DNA from: DRQF01 sp964559135
Lineage (GTDB): Bacteria; Planctomycetota; GCA-002687715; DRQF01
Length of the DNA: 64,000 nt
NCBI GenBank assembly: GCA_964559135.1
Contig: CAZLGG010000002.1
Location: 42,232 to 106,231, forward strand
Direction: 5' to 3'
In this document: piece by piece, positions 19,643 through 29,543 of the stretch
How positions within the stretch are numbered: position 1 is the stretch's first letter
Layout of the letters: each line of letters begins with the position of its first letter
The notes under the pieces: model-generated
Told to the model about the DNA's origin: nothing
The model's database searches: none
Seen by the model: only the letters and a program-made list of their open reading frames with translations
Translations under genes and position numbers: made by a program

Positions 19643-21886
19643 ATGTCGCCATCAAGCCATGAAATCGGTTCTTCGCCGCTCCGCACCGATGCCCTCGAGA
19701 AGGTTACCGGACGGGCCGTCTATGTGGACGACATCGTCTTGCCGGGAATGTTGCACGGGGTGACGAAGCGCAGCACGATCCCACGCGGGAAGATCGTCAG
19801 CATCACGCTGGACGGGAAGTTCGACTGGTCGGACGTGACGGTCGTGAAGGCGGAGGACATTCCGGGGCGCAACGTTCTCGCCATGATCGACGACGACCAG
19901 CCGATTCTGGCGGCCAAGGATGTGCGTCACCTGCACGAGCCGATCGTCCTGGTGGCGGCCCCGGAACTCGCGCGGGCCGTCGAGGCTCTGGAACACATCC
20001 AGATCGCGTATGACTCGAAACCCATGGTGACCGACCCCGAGGATGCCCTGGAGGGCCGGATCAAGGTCGGCGGCGTCAACAATGTCTTCAAGGAGATCGA
20101 GATTCTGAAGGGGGACCCCGAGGCCGCGCTCGAGGCCGCGCCACTCCGATTGGAAGAGGTCTTCGAGGTCGGGCATCAAGAGCAGCTCTACATCGAGCCC
20201 CAGGGCATGATCGCCGAACCGTACGGCAACGGCGGCGTTCGGGTGACCGGCTCCATGCAATGTCCCTACTACGTCCACCGCGCCCTCGAGGTCGCGTTGG
20301 GGCTCGAAGATGACAACCTGGTGCGCGTCGTCCAGGCGGAGACCGGTGGCGGTTTCGGCGGCAAGGAAGACTATCCCAGCATGATTGCCGCGCATGCGTC
20401 TTTGCTCGCGCTGGCCGCGGGGCGCCCCGTGAAGATGATCTACTCGCGTTCCGAGGACATGGAGGCGACCACCAAGCGGCATCCGGCCGAGGTCATGCTT
20501 CGCGTGGGCGCGGACGAGAAGGGCAAGTTGCTCGCCTTGGACGCTGAAGTGATCCTGGACGGAGGCGCCTACTGCACTCTGTCTCCCGTCGTCTTGTCCC
20601 GCGCCGTGTTGCACGCCACTTCCGCCTACGCTGTGGACCACGTTCGGATTCGTGGGCGTGTCGTGGCCACCAACACGCCCCCGAACGGGGCCTTTCGCGG
20701 ATTCGGCGCGCCGCAGACCATTTTCGCTTGCGAGAGGATGATGGATTTGTTGGCCGCCCGTGTGGGCATCTCGCCCGCCGAGATTCGTCGCCGCAATGCT
20801 CTCCGGACGGGAGACTCCACGTGTACGGGTCAGGTGCTCACCGAGAGCGTCACCGCGCGTGAGGTCCTGGAAGATGCCCTCGTTGCGTCGGACTACGAGC
20901 GGAAGAGAATCGCTTTCCAAAACAGTGACGACGGCCGTTGGCAGGGCGTGGGCGTGGCCCTCTGGATGCACGGGTGCGGATTCACCGGCAACGGGGAGAA
21001 ACACCTCGCAAGCCGAGTCAGGGTGGGGTTGCGACTCGATCCCGACTCGCCGGACGGGGTTCGCGCATCGATCTTCACGTCCTCGACCGAGATCGGTCAG
21101 GGGATGCGAACCACGTTCCGCCAGATCGCCGCCGAGACCCTGGGACTCGCCTTGGAGTCCGTCGTCGTGGTGCGTTCGGACACCGGGCTCGCGCCGGATA
21201 GCGGTCCCACGGTGGCGTCGCGCACCTGCATGGTCGTCGGAGAACTCGTTCGCCGGGCGGCGGAGCGATGCCGCAAACTCGTTCTGGCGGAATCCGGGCC
21301 CGACGCCGGTCTCGCGGACGGTCTCATATCGGGGCGATTTCCGACCGAGGGGATTTCCGTCGAGGTCGAGTACGAGGCGCCGCCCGGTGTGCAGTTTGAC
21401 GAGGAGACCTACCGCGGCGCGGCCTATCCCGTCTACGGTTACGAGGCGACCGTCGTGGATGTCGAGGTGGACCCGGTCACGTTCGAGGTGCAGATTCGCG
21501 ATGTCGTCACGGTCGCCGATGTCGGGCAGCCGATTCATCCCGCCATCGTCGAGGGGCAGATCGAGGGCGGGACGGTGCAAGGGTTGGCGTACGGCTACCT
21601 GGAAACGGTTGCGATGGTGGATGGCGGGATGGCCAACGGGCGTATGACCGACTACATCGTTCCGACCGCCTGCGATATGCCGCGCATTCGTGTCCGGCTT
21701 CATGACGCTCCGTGGCGCGGAGGGCCGTTCGGTGCCAAGGGGGTGGGGGAGATGCCGATCGACGGCGCCGCGCCCGCCGTCGTGTCCGCCATCTCGCAGG
21801 CGCTTGGAGGTCTCCCCTTCCGCCGGGCCCCTCTCACGCCGGAACGCATTTTTCAGATGTTCCTCGAAAACGGGGGGGCGATCTGA
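19643..21886 (+). CDS. Molybdenum hydroxylase large subunit (xanthine dehydrogenase family, molybdopterin-binding)
   Basis: 747 residues from the ATG at 19643; GTG at 19631 is an alternative. Hallmarks are AETGGGFGGKEDYPSM, the loop GGAYCTLSPVVLSR, the cofactor motif NGAFRGFGAPQ and the active-site Glu703 in KGVGEMP. The CoxL loop AYXCSFR of aerobic CO dehydrogenase is absent, so a purine or aromatic N-heterocycle hydroxylase is more likely. Exact substrate is unknown. The 2Fe-2S and FAD subunits follow immediately in the order large-small-medium. Confidence 0.9.
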   Translation: MSPSSHEIGSSPLRTDALEKVTGRAVYVDDIVLPGMLHGVTKRSTIPRGKIVSITLDGKFDWSDVTVVKAEDIPGRNVLAMIDDDQPILAAKDVRHLHEPIVLVAAPELARAVEALEHIQIAYDSKPMVTDPEDALEGRIKVGGVNNVFKEIEILKGDPEAALEAAPLRLEEVFEVGHQEQLYIEPQGMIAEPYGNGGVRVTGSMQCPYYVHRALEVALGLEDDNLVRVVQAETGGGFGGKEDYPSMIAAHASLLALAAGRPVKMIYSRSEDMEATTKRHPAEVMLRVGADEKGKLLALDAEVILDGGAYCTLSPVVLSRAVLHATSAYAVDHVRIRGRVVATNTPPNGAFRGFGAPQTIFACERMMDLLAARVGISPAEIRRRNALRTGDSTCTGQVLTESVTAREVLEDALVASDYERKRIAFQNSDDGRWQGVGVALWMHGCGFTGNGEKHLASRVRVGLRLDPDSPDGVRASIFTSSTEIGQGMRTTFRQIAAETLGLALESVVVVRSDTGLAPDSGPTVASRTCMVVGELVRRAAERCRKLVLAESGPDAGLADGLISGRFPTEGISVEVEYEAPPGVQFDEETYRGAAYPVYGYEATVVDVEVDPVTFEVQIRDVVTVADVGQPIHPAIVEGQIEGGTVQGLAYGYLETVAMVDGGMANGRMTDYIVPTACDMPRIRVRLHDAPWRGGPFGAKGVGEMPIDGAAPAVVSAISQALGGLPFRRAPLTPERIFQMFLENGGAI

Positions 21887-21888
21887 CC

Positions 21889-22374
21889 ATGCGTATCGCG
21901 ATGACGGTCAACGGTCGTCCCGTCGAGTTGGATGTCCTCCCCTTCAAGAGATTGCTGGACGTGCTGCGGGAGGATCTCGGGCTCACCGGCACGAAGGAGG
22001 GGTGCGGCGAGGGTGAATGCGGCGCCTGCACAACTCTCGTCGACGGGGAGCCGCTCTGCGCCTGTCTGGTCCCGGTCGCACGTTGCGATGGCGGGGAGGT
22101 GGTGACGGTGGAGGGCGTGATGGGGGCGGGCGGTCAGGGCGACATGCATCCTCTCCAGGCGTCCATGTCCAGATTGGGCGCCTCCCAGTGCGGAATCTGC
22201 ATTCCGGGCATGGTGGTGATGGGAGCCCACTTCGTCGACGCGGCCCGCCGCGAAGGTCGCATTCCCACGGAGGCGGAGGTTCGGACGGCCATCGCCGGGA
22301 ACATCTGCCGCTGTACCGGCTACGTCAAGATCGTTGATGCGGTCCTCGATGCCGTGCGAGGAGGCGAGGCGTGA
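21889..22374 (+). CDS. Molybdenum hydroxylase 2Fe-2S subunit
   Basis: 161 residues, normal length. The plant-type ferredoxin cluster is formed by CGEGECGACTTLVDGEPLC and the second cluster by CGICIPGM and NICRCTGYVKI. It transfers electrons from the Mo centre to FAD. The ATG is two bases after the large-subunit stop, and the stop overlaps the GTG of the FAD subunit (GTGA). Confidence 0.95.
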   Translation: MRIAMTVNGRPVELDVLPFKRLLDVLREDLGLTGTKEGCGEGECGACTTLVDGEPLCACLVPVARCDGGEVVTVEGVMGAGGQGDMHPLQASMSRLGASQCGICIPGMVVMGAHFVDAARREGRIPTEAEVRTAIAGNICRCTGYVKIVDAVLDAVRGGEA

Positions 22375-23249
22375 GGGGCACGCGGGCCGCAACGACGACG
22401 GAGGTCTTTTCTCCCCAGAGCTTGGAGGCCGCGGTTCAACTCTTGGCGGAGGTCAAGGAACCCGTGCGCATCCTCGCGGGCGGGACGGATCTCATGGTGG
22501 AAGTGGAAACCGGCCGCAGTACCCTTCCGGGGCTCGTCCTGGACATCGGCCGGATTCGCGACCTCAGATTCATCGACCAAGGCGAAGAGGGCGCCATCCA
22601 CATCGGCCCCCTCGTCACATTTGCGGATGTGCGCCGGTCGGCGCTCTTGCGAGCCAAGGCACCGACGCTCTGGGCGGCCGCGGGGCTCGTGGGCGGCGAG
22701 TAGATCCGCAATGCGGCGACCCTGGGCGGCAATATCATGAACGCCTCGCCGGCGGCCGACGGCATCCCGCCCCTGCTCGCCGCCGAGACGCACGTGGTCC
22801 TCACCAGTTCCGAAGGGGCGCGCCGCATTCCCCTGTTTTCGTTCTTCAAAAGCTACCGGGCGACGGTGGCGAAGCCCGAGGAACTGTTGACGGAAATCGT
22901 CCTTCGGCCCCTCCCCGAGGGCGCCCGCTGGTACTTCCGCAAGGTGGCGCCCCGTCGGGCTCAGGCCATCTCCAAAGTGGTCTTCGCCGGCCGCGTCGAT
23001 AGGATACGAGACGGTGAGTCCTGGGTCGTCAAGACGGCGCGGCTGGGGATCGGCGCCGTGGCCCCCCATGCGCTGCGTCTTTTCGAGACGGAGCGGTTGC
23101 TGGGCGGCCAGCCCCTCACCCGTCGTCTGGTGGAGGATGCCGTCCGCACCCTCCGTTCGGAGATCGCCCCCATCGACGACGTCCGCTCCACCGCCGACTA
23201 CCGCCGCGCCGTCGCCGGCAACATGCTCCGCGCTTTTCTTCTGGAGTGA
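22371..23249 (+). pseudogene. Molybdenum hydroxylase FAD subunit with in-frame TAG at codon 111
   Basis: The frame of 293 codons is continuous from GTG 22371 to TGA 23249 except for one TAG at 22701-22703. FAD-binding motifs flank it: ILAGGTDLMVEVETG upstream, and IRNAATLGGNIMNASPAADG directly after the stop. The family consensus at this place is QIRNxATLGGN, so TAG most simply stands for CAG (Gln) changed by one C-to-T transition. The C-terminal half (APRRAQAISKV, TADYRRAVAGNMLR) is intact. It may be a recent pseudogene, a sequencing error or a suppressed amber codon. If the stop is real, the upstream piece is only 110 residues. Confidence 0.85.
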
Positions 23250-23316
23250 CGACGTCCTCGTCGTCCTTGTCTTTGTCGTGGAGTGACGACGTCCTCGTCG
23301 TCCCTGTCTTTCTCTT
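23243..23316 (+). repeat. Two tandem 37-bp copies of the GGAGTGACGACGTCC repeat
   Basis: Copies at 23243-23279 and 23280-23316 are nearly identical. The first overlaps the end of the FAD-subunit gene and supplies its TGA stop codon. The core GACGACGTCCTCGTCGTC is self-complementary apart from its centre. The same family occurs at 13625-13724 and 47318-47359. Confidence 0.75.
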
Positions 23317-23375
23317 GCCGGCCGGATGCCTGTGTCCCGCGGGCGCCATAGGCCCGAGAGTCCCGATTCTGCCGC

Positions 23376-23404
23376 TTGTTCGGGCCACCCCGGACCCTTA
23401 GAAT
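23376..23404 (+). promoter_or_regulatory. Probable sigma-70-type promoter of the nuo operon
   Basis: TTGTTC (23376-23381), a 17-base spacer and TAGAAT (23399-23404) lie about 60 bases before nuoA, after the repeat block. The spacing is ideal and the -10 matches five of six consensus bases. Confidence 0.5.
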
Positions 23405-23464
23405 CCACCGCTCAGCACCCGGGGAATCGGGAAACCCCGCCTCCATATAGCGGATCACGGACCG

Positions 23465-23827
23465 ATGGAACCCAGCGTCCTCGTCTCCCTCTTGATCGTC
23501 TTGGGCCTCGCCGCGACGATTCCCGTCGTCATGGTGATCCTGGGGCGTGCTCTCGGCCCGAAACGGCCGGCAGAGGTGAAATACTCCGTTTACGAATGCG
23601 GCATCGAGCCTTCCGTGGACGCTCGACGGCGATTCACCGTCAAATTCTATGAAGTCGCGGTTCTCTTCGTCGTCTTCGACGTAGAAATCGCCTTTCTCTT
23701 CCCCTGGGCGCTTCTCTTCAAAAAGAGTGGGGGTTTCCTCTTCTTCGGCGAAATGATCGTCTTTCTGGGCATCCTCGGCGTCGGGCTGTTCTACGTCATC
23801 AAGAGAGGAGCTCTCGAATGGGAATAG
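23465..23827 (+). CDS. nuoA: NADH-quinone oxidoreductase subunit A
   Basis: 120 residues with three membrane helices. The conserved YECGIEP loop and the [15 protein letters not shown] helix are diagnostic of NuoA, a membrane-arm subunit at the quinone-site junction. It is the first gene of a complete complex I operon and overlaps nuoB by ten bases. Confidence 0.97.
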   Translation: MEPSVLVSLLIVLGLAATIPVVMVILGRALGPKRPAEVKYSVYECGIEPSVDARRRFTVKFYEVAVLFVVFDVEIAFLFPWALLFKKSGGFLFFGEMIVFLGILGVGLFYVIKRGALEWE

Positions 23828-24408
23828 AATCCTTCTTCGCCAACAAGACGGGTTTCATGGCCACCCGACTCGACCATTTGGTCAACAACGTCGTGAACTG
23901 GGGGCGCGAGAACTCGCTTTGGCCCTATCCCTTCGGGACGGCGTGCTGCGGGATCGAGTTCATGGGAGTCGTATCGAACACCCATGACGTGGCTCGCTTC
24001 GGCGCCGAACTCGTGCGATTCAGCCCCCGTCAGGCCGATCTCCTCGTCGTGGCGGGCACCATCACCTACAAGATGGCTCCTATCCTGAAGCGGATCTACG
24101 ACCAGATGCTGGATCCGAAGTGGGTGATCGCCTTCGGCGTCTGCGCGGCCTCCGGCGGCTTTTACAACAACTATTCCGTGGTTCAGGGAATCGACCGGGT
24201 CATCCCCGTCGACGTCTACCTGCCCGGTTGCCCCCCTCGCCCCGAGGCGTTCTTCGACGCCATCATCGCCCTCCAGAAGAAAATCGAGAGCGAGAAGCTG
24301 GACGATCACGACCGGGAACGCCGACCCCAGTTGCGTCCCGAGACCGATACATCGTGGAAGCCCGACCGGCTCATTCAGACCGGTCCGACCAACGAGGGGA
24401 GAGGCTGA
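23818..24408 (+). CDS. nuoB: NADH-quinone oxidoreductase subunit B
   Basis: 196 residues. It holds the N2 cluster ligands in GTACCGIEF plus the later Cys in VCAASGG and LPGCPPRPE. NuoB carries the terminal Fe-S cluster that reduces quinone. A GAGG within nuoA serves as ribosome site. The C-terminus (~160-196) is a longer charged tail than usual. Confidence 0.97.
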   Translation: MGIESFFANKTGFMATRLDHLVNNVVNWGRENSLWPYPFGTACCGIEFMGVVSNTHDVARFGAELVRFSPRQADLLVVAGTITYKMAPILKRIYDQMLDPKWVIAFGVCAASGGFYNNYSVVQGIDRVIPVDVYLPGCPPRPEAFFDAIIALQKKIESEKLDDHDRERRPQLRPETDTSWKPDRLIQTGPTNEGRG

Positions 24409-24409
24409 C

Positions 24410-26119
24410 GTGGCGACCAGGGACGCCCTCATCGATCAGGTCAAGGGACAGTTCGGCGCGGCGATTCTCGAGTCGAGTGAACCCTTCGGTTTTCCCACGG
24501 TCTGCGTGGCGAAGGATCGTCTGCGCGACGTTCTGAAGTTTCTGCGGGACGAACCCGGCCTCGAATTCGACGTCCTCACCGACGCGACCGCCGCCGACGG
24601 CTTGAAGTATCCCGAGCCCTGGGAAACTCGCTTCCAGGTCGTCTATCACCTGAGGTCCAGCCGCGACGGGCGTCGACTTCGCGTGAAGGTCGGCGTTCCC
24701 GAAAGGGATTGCGTCCTCGCGTCCGTCCACGACCTGTGGAAGTCCGCCAACTGGGCCGAGCGCGAGATCTTCGACATGTTCGGGGTGCGCTTCGAAGGCC
24801 ACCCCAACCTCAAGCGCATTCTCTGCCACCACAAGTTCAAGGGCCACGCCCTCCGCAAGGACTACTTCATCCACGACGGGCAGTGGTTGGACGAACCCGA
24901 GACGCTTCTGGATGAGATCGGGGATTGGGGCGAGAATCCGACCGATGACGGCTTTTCCGAACTCGTGCCCGTGAATCTGGGACCGGCTCACCCCGCCATG
25001 CACGGAACCCTTCGCGTCTTCGCGAAGATGGAGGGTGAGACCATCGTCAAGGCCGTGCCCGAGATCGGCTACCTCCATCGGGGTTTCGAGAAGCATTCCG
25101 AGACCGGCAACTGGACGATGGTGATTCCGTACACGGATCGCCTCAACTACTGCTCGGCGATGCTGAACAACATCGGCTACGTCCGTACGGTCGAGAAAAT
25201 GTTCGGGATCGAACCCACGGAGCGATGCAAGTACATCCGTGTGATCGTGGGGGAACTCTCTCGCATCATCGACCACTGCGTCTGCCTGGGGGCGATGCTC
25301 GTGGACCTCGGCGCTCTCACGAACTTCTGGTACCTGTTCAACATCCGGGAGCGGGTCTACCACCTTCTGGAGGGGCTCTGCGGAGCACGCCTCACCTCGA
25401 GCTACGCCCGCATCGGCGGTATGGCGCACGATCTGCAGGACGGCTTCGAGACGGAGTTGAGAGAGATCCTCCGCGACATGCCCCAAAATGTCTCGGACGT
25501 GTTGGGGTTGATCGCGAAGAACCGGATTTTCCTGGATCGGACCGTGGGAATCGGTGCGATCTCGCAGGAAGACGCGCTCTCCTGGGGCTGGACGGGACCT
25601 TGCCTTCGCGCCACCGGTATTCCCTACGACATTCGCAAGGTCGAGCCCTACGACGTCTACGCCGACTTGGATTGGGACGTCGCCACGCGGGACGGGGGCG
25701 ACGTGCACGATCGGGTCATGGTCCGCTTCGACGAGATGATCCAGTCCATGCGGATCATCGAGCAGGCGCTGGACCGCATGCCCGAGGGACCCGTGATGGT
25801 GGACGACAAGCGGATCGTCCTGCCGGAGAAGGACAAGGTCTACTCCTCCATCGAAGGGCTGATGAATCACTTCGTCCTCATTTACGACGGGATCAAGGTG
25901 CCCGCGGGCGAGGCCTATGTGGCCACGGAGGGGGCCAACGGGGAGTTGGGCTTCTACGTCATTTCCGACGGATCAGGCCGCCCCTATCGCATCCACTGCC
26001 GGGCTCCGTCCTTTTATCTCTATTGCGCTTATCCCAGCCTGGCGGAGGGCAGCATGGTGGCGGATGCCGTACCCCTGCTGGGTTCGCTCAACATCATTGC
26101 GGGGGAGCTGGACCGATGA
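24410..26119 (+). CDS. nuoCD: NADH-quinone oxidoreductase fused subunits C and D
   Basis: 569 residues starting at GTG after GAGAGG. Residues 1-175 are NuoC (SANWAEREIFDMFGVRFEGHP). Residues ~185-569 are NuoD, with the quinone-site GPAHPAMHGTLRV, EIGYLHRGFEK and the C-terminal KAPSFYL-like CRAPSFYLYCAYP. Fused CD occurs in several phyla. The stop overlaps nuoE (ATGA). Confidence 0.97.
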   Translation: MATRDALIDQVKGQFGAAILESSEPFGFPTVCVAKDRLRDVLKFLRDEPGLEFDVLTDATAADGLKYPEPWETRFQVVYHLRSSRDGRRLRVKVGVPERDCVLASVHDLWKSANWAEREIFDMFGVRFEGHPNLKRILCHHKFKGHALRKDYFIHDGQWLDEPETLLDEIGDWGENPTDDGFSELVPVNLGPAHPAMHGTLRVFAKMEGETIVKAVPEIGYLHRGFEKHSETGNWTMVIPYTDRLNYCSAMLNNIGYVRTVEKMFGIEPTERCKYIRVIVGELSRIIDHCVCLGAMLVDLGALTNFWYLFNIRERVYHLLEGLCGARLTSSYARIGGMAHDLQDGFETELREILRDMPQNVSDVLGLIAKNRIFLDRTVGIGAISQEDALSWGWTGPCLRATGIPYDIRKVEPYDVYADLDWDVATRDGGDVHDRVMVRFDEMIQSMRIIEQALDRMPEGPVMVDDKRIVLPEKDKVYSSIEGLMNHFVLIYDGIKVPAGEAYVATEGANGELGFYVISDGSGRPYRIHCRAPSFYLYCAYPSLAEGSMVADAVPLLGSLNIIAGELDR

Positions 26120-26643
26120 CTTCGCAAAACGGACCGATGTCGGAATCCGCGAAAACAGGTGTCGCCGCGTCGGCCCCGAGACTGTCGGCCGAGGCCGAGG
26201 CCCGTATCGACGATCTCCAGAGCCGTTACCCTACGAAAAAGGCGACTCTGCTTCCGGTCCTCTGGGAGATTCAGAATTCCGAGGGCTGGATCAGCACGGA
26301 GTGGATGGAGTACGCCGCGGATCGCTGCGAGGTGACGCCCTCCCACGTGCTCTCGGTCGTCACCTTTTACACGATGTTCCACACGAAGCCCGTGGGGAAA
26401 TACCACGTCCAGGTCTGCCGGAACATCTGTTGCCACATGGTGGGGGCGCCCGGTCTCATCGAGGCCGTGGAATCCCGACTCGACCTGAAGCATGGCGAGG
26501 TCTCCGAGGACGGGAAGTTCAGTCTCGAGCATGTTGAGTGCTTGGCGGCCTGCTCCTGGGGCCCGGTGATGCAGATCAATCGAACGATGCACGAGAACCT
26601 CACCCCGGAGTCGGCGGTGAAGGTCCTCGATGGATTGGAGTGA
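26116..26643 (+). CDS. nuoE: NADH-quinone oxidoreductase subunit E
   Basis: 175 residues. The thioredoxin-like 2Fe-2S domain has the N1a ligands in CRNICCHMVG and CLAACSWGPV. The N-terminus may begin at the second ATG (26137), since the first residues are not conserved in type. It forms the NADH-oxidising module with NuoF and NuoG. Confidence 0.95.
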   Translation: MTSQNGPMSESAKTGVAASAPRLSAEAEARIDDLQSRYPTKKATLLPVLWEIQNSEGWISTEWMEYAADRCEVTPSHVLSVVTFYTMFHTKPVGKYHVQVCRNICCHMVGAPGLIEAVESRLDLKHGEVSEDGKFSLEHVECLAACSWGPVMQINRTMHENLTPESAVKVLDGLE

Positions 26644-26647
26644 AGCC

Positions 26648-27916
26648 GTGACTCGAGTCCTCTTCGAGCATCGAGACGCAAAAGACGTCCACACCTTCGA
26701 GGGCTGGAAGGCCGTCGGCGGGTTCAGCGCCCTCGAGAAGGCCCTGAAGATGAAGCCGGAAGATGTGGTCGAGGAAGTGAAGGCCGCCGGCCTCCGCGGT
26801 CGCGGCGGTGCGGGTTTTCCGACCGGCGTGAAATGGGGCTTCATCCCGAAGAACACGGACAAGCCCATCTACCTCTGCGTCAATGCGGACGAGAGCGAGC
26901 CCGGAACCTGCAAGGATCGCGTCCTCATGGAGGACTTGCCCTTCATGTGTCTCGAGGGTGCGATCATCGCGGCGTATGCGATCAAGGCGTCGATGGCGTT
27001 CTGGTACATCCGGGGCGAATTCGATCTTCCCGAACGTCGTATGCGTGCGGCCATCGAGACACTCAGGGAAAAGGGCCTCATCGGGAAGAACATCCTGGGT
27101 TCCGGCTGGGACTTGGATTTCGTCATCCACCGCGGGGCGGGCGCCTATATCTGCGGCGAGGAAACCGGTTTGATCTCCAGCCTCGAGGGCGACAAGGGAC
27201 AGCCCAAGATCAAGCCCCCCTTCCCCGCCATCAAGGGCGCGTTCGGCTGCCCCACCATCGTGAACAACGTGGAATCCCTGGCGGCCGTGCCGTGGATCTT
27301 GCGGAATGGAGCCGAGGCCTACACCAAGCTCGGCACCGAGAAGAGCAACGGGACCAAGTTGTTCAGCGTGTCCGGGCAGGTGAACCGGCCCGGCGTCTAC
27401 GAGGTGGAGATGGGTTACCCTCTCCGCGATCTCCTCGAGAATGAGTGCGGGGGGATGAAGCGGGGCCGCGCTCTCAAGGCGGTGATTCCGGGGGGCTCCT
27501 CGATGCCGGTCCTGCCCGCGGACGTCGCCCTCAAGACGAATCTCGACTACGAGTCCGTGCAGGCCGCGGGTTCGATGTTGGGGTCCGGCGGGATGATCGT
27601 CATCGATGACGCGCAGAGCATGCCGGAGCTTTTGAAGATTCTCGGCCGATTCTATTCCCACGAGTCCTGCGGGCAGTGCACGCCCTGTCGCGAGGGGACG
27701 CCGTGGGGCTCCCGTGTTCTCGACCGGGTCGCGGACGGCGCCGCACGCGCGGACGATTTGGAAACCTTGGAGAGGATCGCACGGTTTCTCAGCGGAACGA
27801 CGATCTGTTTGCTCGCGGATTCCCTTGCCATGCCGATCAAGAGCTTCTTCCAGCATTTCCGGGAGGAGTTTGAAGCTTTGGTCCCGACCGAAGCCGGCGA
27901 GAAGAGTGGAGGTTGA
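26648..27916 (+). CDS. nuoF: NADH-quinone oxidoreductase subunit F (NADH/FMN binding)
   Basis: 422 residues from the GTG at 26648, which has GGAG seven bases upstream; an in-frame ATG at 26630 overlapping nuoE is the alternative. Motifs are the NADH-binding GLRGRGGAGFPTGVKW, FMN-binding NADESEPGTCKDR, YICGEETGLISSLEG, and the N3 cluster site SCGQCTPCREGT. It accepts hydride from NADH. Confidence 0.96.
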   Translation: MTRVLFEHRDAKDVHTFEGWKAVGGFSALEKALKMKPEDVVEEVKAAGLRGRGGAGFPTGVKWGFIPKNTDKPIYLCVNADESEPGTCKDRVLMEDLPFMCLEGAIIAAYAIKASMAFWYIRGEFDLPERRMRAAIETLREKGLIGKNILGSGWDLDFVIHRGAGAYICGEETGLISSLEGDKGQPKIKPPFPAIKGAFGCPTIVNNVESLAAVPWILRNGAEAYTKLGTEKSNGTKLFSVSGQVNRPGVYEVEMGYPLRDLLENECGGMKRGRALKAVIPGGSSMPVLPADVALKTNLDYESVQAAGSMLGSGGMIVIDDAQSMPELLKILGRFYSHESCGQCTPCREGTPWGSRVLDRVADGAARADDLETLERIARFLSGTTICLLADSLAMPIKSFFQHFREEFEALVPTEAGEKSGG

Positions 27917-27917
27917 A

Positions 27918-29543
27918 GTGACCGACTCGGTGAAGGTCAACATCGACGGCCATGAGATCGAAGTGCCCAAGGGCATGAACGTGATCGAGGCTGCGAAGAA
28001 GGTCGGGGTCGAGATCCCGCACTACTGCTATCACTCCCACCTGAGCGTCGCGGGAAACTGCCGCATGTGCACGGTGGAGATCGAGGGCATGCGCGGCCTC
28101 CCCATCGCCTGCAATACCGGCTGCACGGATGGGATGGTGGTCCACACCGCCACCGAGAAGGTGAAGGATACACGTGCGGCCGTGTTGGAATTCCTGCTGC
28201 TCAATCACCCCATCGATTGCCCCATCTGCGATCAGGCGGGGGAGTGCATGCTTCAGATCTACTACATGGAGCACGATCGTCAGGATTCCCGCGTGGCCCT
28301 CGAGGAGAAGGTCCACAAGGGCAAGGCCATCGAGGTCGGTCCTCGGGTCATGCTGGATCAGGAACGCTGCATCGCGTGCGCCCGCTGCGTCCGCTTCTGC
28401 GACGAGATCACCAAGACCGGCGAGCTGCGGCTCCTGAACCGCAGCAACCACACCACGATCGATACGTTCCCGGGAATCGAGCTGGACAACGACTATTCGG
28501 TCTGCACCGCCGACATCTGTCCGGTGGGTGCCCTCACGAACAAGGACTTCCGATTCAAAGCTCGTGTCTGGTTCCTTCAACATGACGACGAGATCTGCCC
28601 TGGTTGTGCCACGGGGTGCAACGTCGTTCTCGACCACTACGAGCAGGTCGAACTCGAGGACTGGAACGGCGTGGCTTACCGGATGAGGCCGCGCATCAAC
28701 GACGACGTCAATCAGGCCTGGATGTGCGACCGTGGACGGCTCGAATACCACAGGGTCAACGACGACCGATTGGATCGACCCATCGCCCACAACGTGGAGG
28801 TGAGTTGGGAGGGGGCACTGACGAATCTGCGCAAGGTTCTCACACCGCTTGCGGACGAAAAGGGCGCCGTGGCCGGTATCGCCAGCTACGACTGTACGAA
28901 CGAGGAGATCTGGCTCTTCAAGAAACTGCTGAGGGAGGCCTTCGGCACCAAGGGTATAGCGCTCGTTCCGCAGCGCGCGGACGGCCCGGAGGACGATTTC
29001 CTCATCGACGCGGACAAACACCCGAATCGTGCGGGATGCCAACTCGTCGCGGGAGACGATCTCATCGAAGGTGAGGACATCGCGGAGTATCTCGAGGGAC
29101 GAAAGGCCGTCATCGTTCTCGACGCCGATCCGCGATCCCCGGTGCAGGCTGGATTCCTGGGAGACGCTTATTCCGCCGTGAAGCAGAAGATCGTCCTCAC
29201 GCCCGCCAAGAACCATTCGGTCGCTGACGCCTCGTTCGTGTTGCCCACGGTGAGCTTCGCCGAGAAGGACGGCACGTGGGTCAATCGTCAAGGACGGGTG
29301 CAGCGTATTCGCCGCGCGATCCGACGGAACACTCCGGCCAAACCGGCGATCGCGGTGATGGCCGACTTGGCTGCTCTCGCGGGTCTTCAGTGGGACGAGG
29401 AGGACGTGGATTCCGCCGCGATCTTCGAGGAGATCGCGCAGGCCCACCCCCGATTCGGCGGTTTGGATTATGACGTCATCGGGCGTCTGGGCGCTCCCCT
29501 CGAGGACCGTTCGGCCATGGCGAAGGAAGGGGGAACCGTCTGA
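27918..29543 (+). CDS. nuoG: NADH-quinone oxidoreductase subunit G, short form
   Basis: 541 residues from a GTG with GGAGG six bases upstream. The N-terminal ferredoxin domain carries HYCYHSHLSVAGNCRMC, the His/Cys cluster HPIDCPICDQAGECMLQ, then CIACARCVRFC and CTADICPVGAL. An extra cluster motif CPGCATGCNV opens the molybdopterin-oxidoreductase-like domain. That domain is much shorter than in E. coli NuoG (about 900 residues) and ends in a conserved EKDGTWVNRQGRVQ segment. The stop overlaps nuoH by one base. Confidence 0.95.
   Translation: MTDSVKVNIDGHEIEVPKGMNVIEAAKKVGVEIPHYCYHSHLSVAGNCRMCTVEIEGMRGLPIACNTGCTDGMVVHTATEKVKDTRAAVLEFLLLNHPIDCPICDQAGECMLQIYYMEHDRQDSRVALEEKVHKGKAIEVGPRVMLDQERCIACARCVRFCDEITKTGELRLLNRSNHTTIDTFPGIELDNDYSVCTADICPVGALTNKDFRFKARVWFLQHDDEICPGCATGCNVVLDHYEQVELEDWNGVAYRMRPRINDDVNQAWMCDRGRLEYHRVNDDRLDRPIAHNVEVSWEGALTNLRKVLTPLADEKGAVAGIASYDCTNEEIWLFKKLLREAFGTKGIALVPQRADGPEDDFLIDADKHPNRAGCQLVAGDDLIEGEDIAEYLEGRKAVIVLDADPRSPVQAGFLGDAYSAVKQKIVLTPAKNHSVADASFVLPTVSFAEKDGTWVNRQGRVQRIRRAIRRNTPAKPAIAVMADLAALAGLQWDEEDVDSAAIFEEIAQAHPRFGGLDYDVIGRLGAPLEDRSAMAKEGGTV

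Noticed and set aside
23198..23458. Minus-strand small frames rich in Asp/Glu/Arg over the tandem repeat
   Set aside because: They are translations of the nucleotide repeat, not real proteins.
24371..25870. Minus-strand open frame opposite nuoCD
   Set aside because: It is caused by codon bias of the strongly conserved plus-strand gene.
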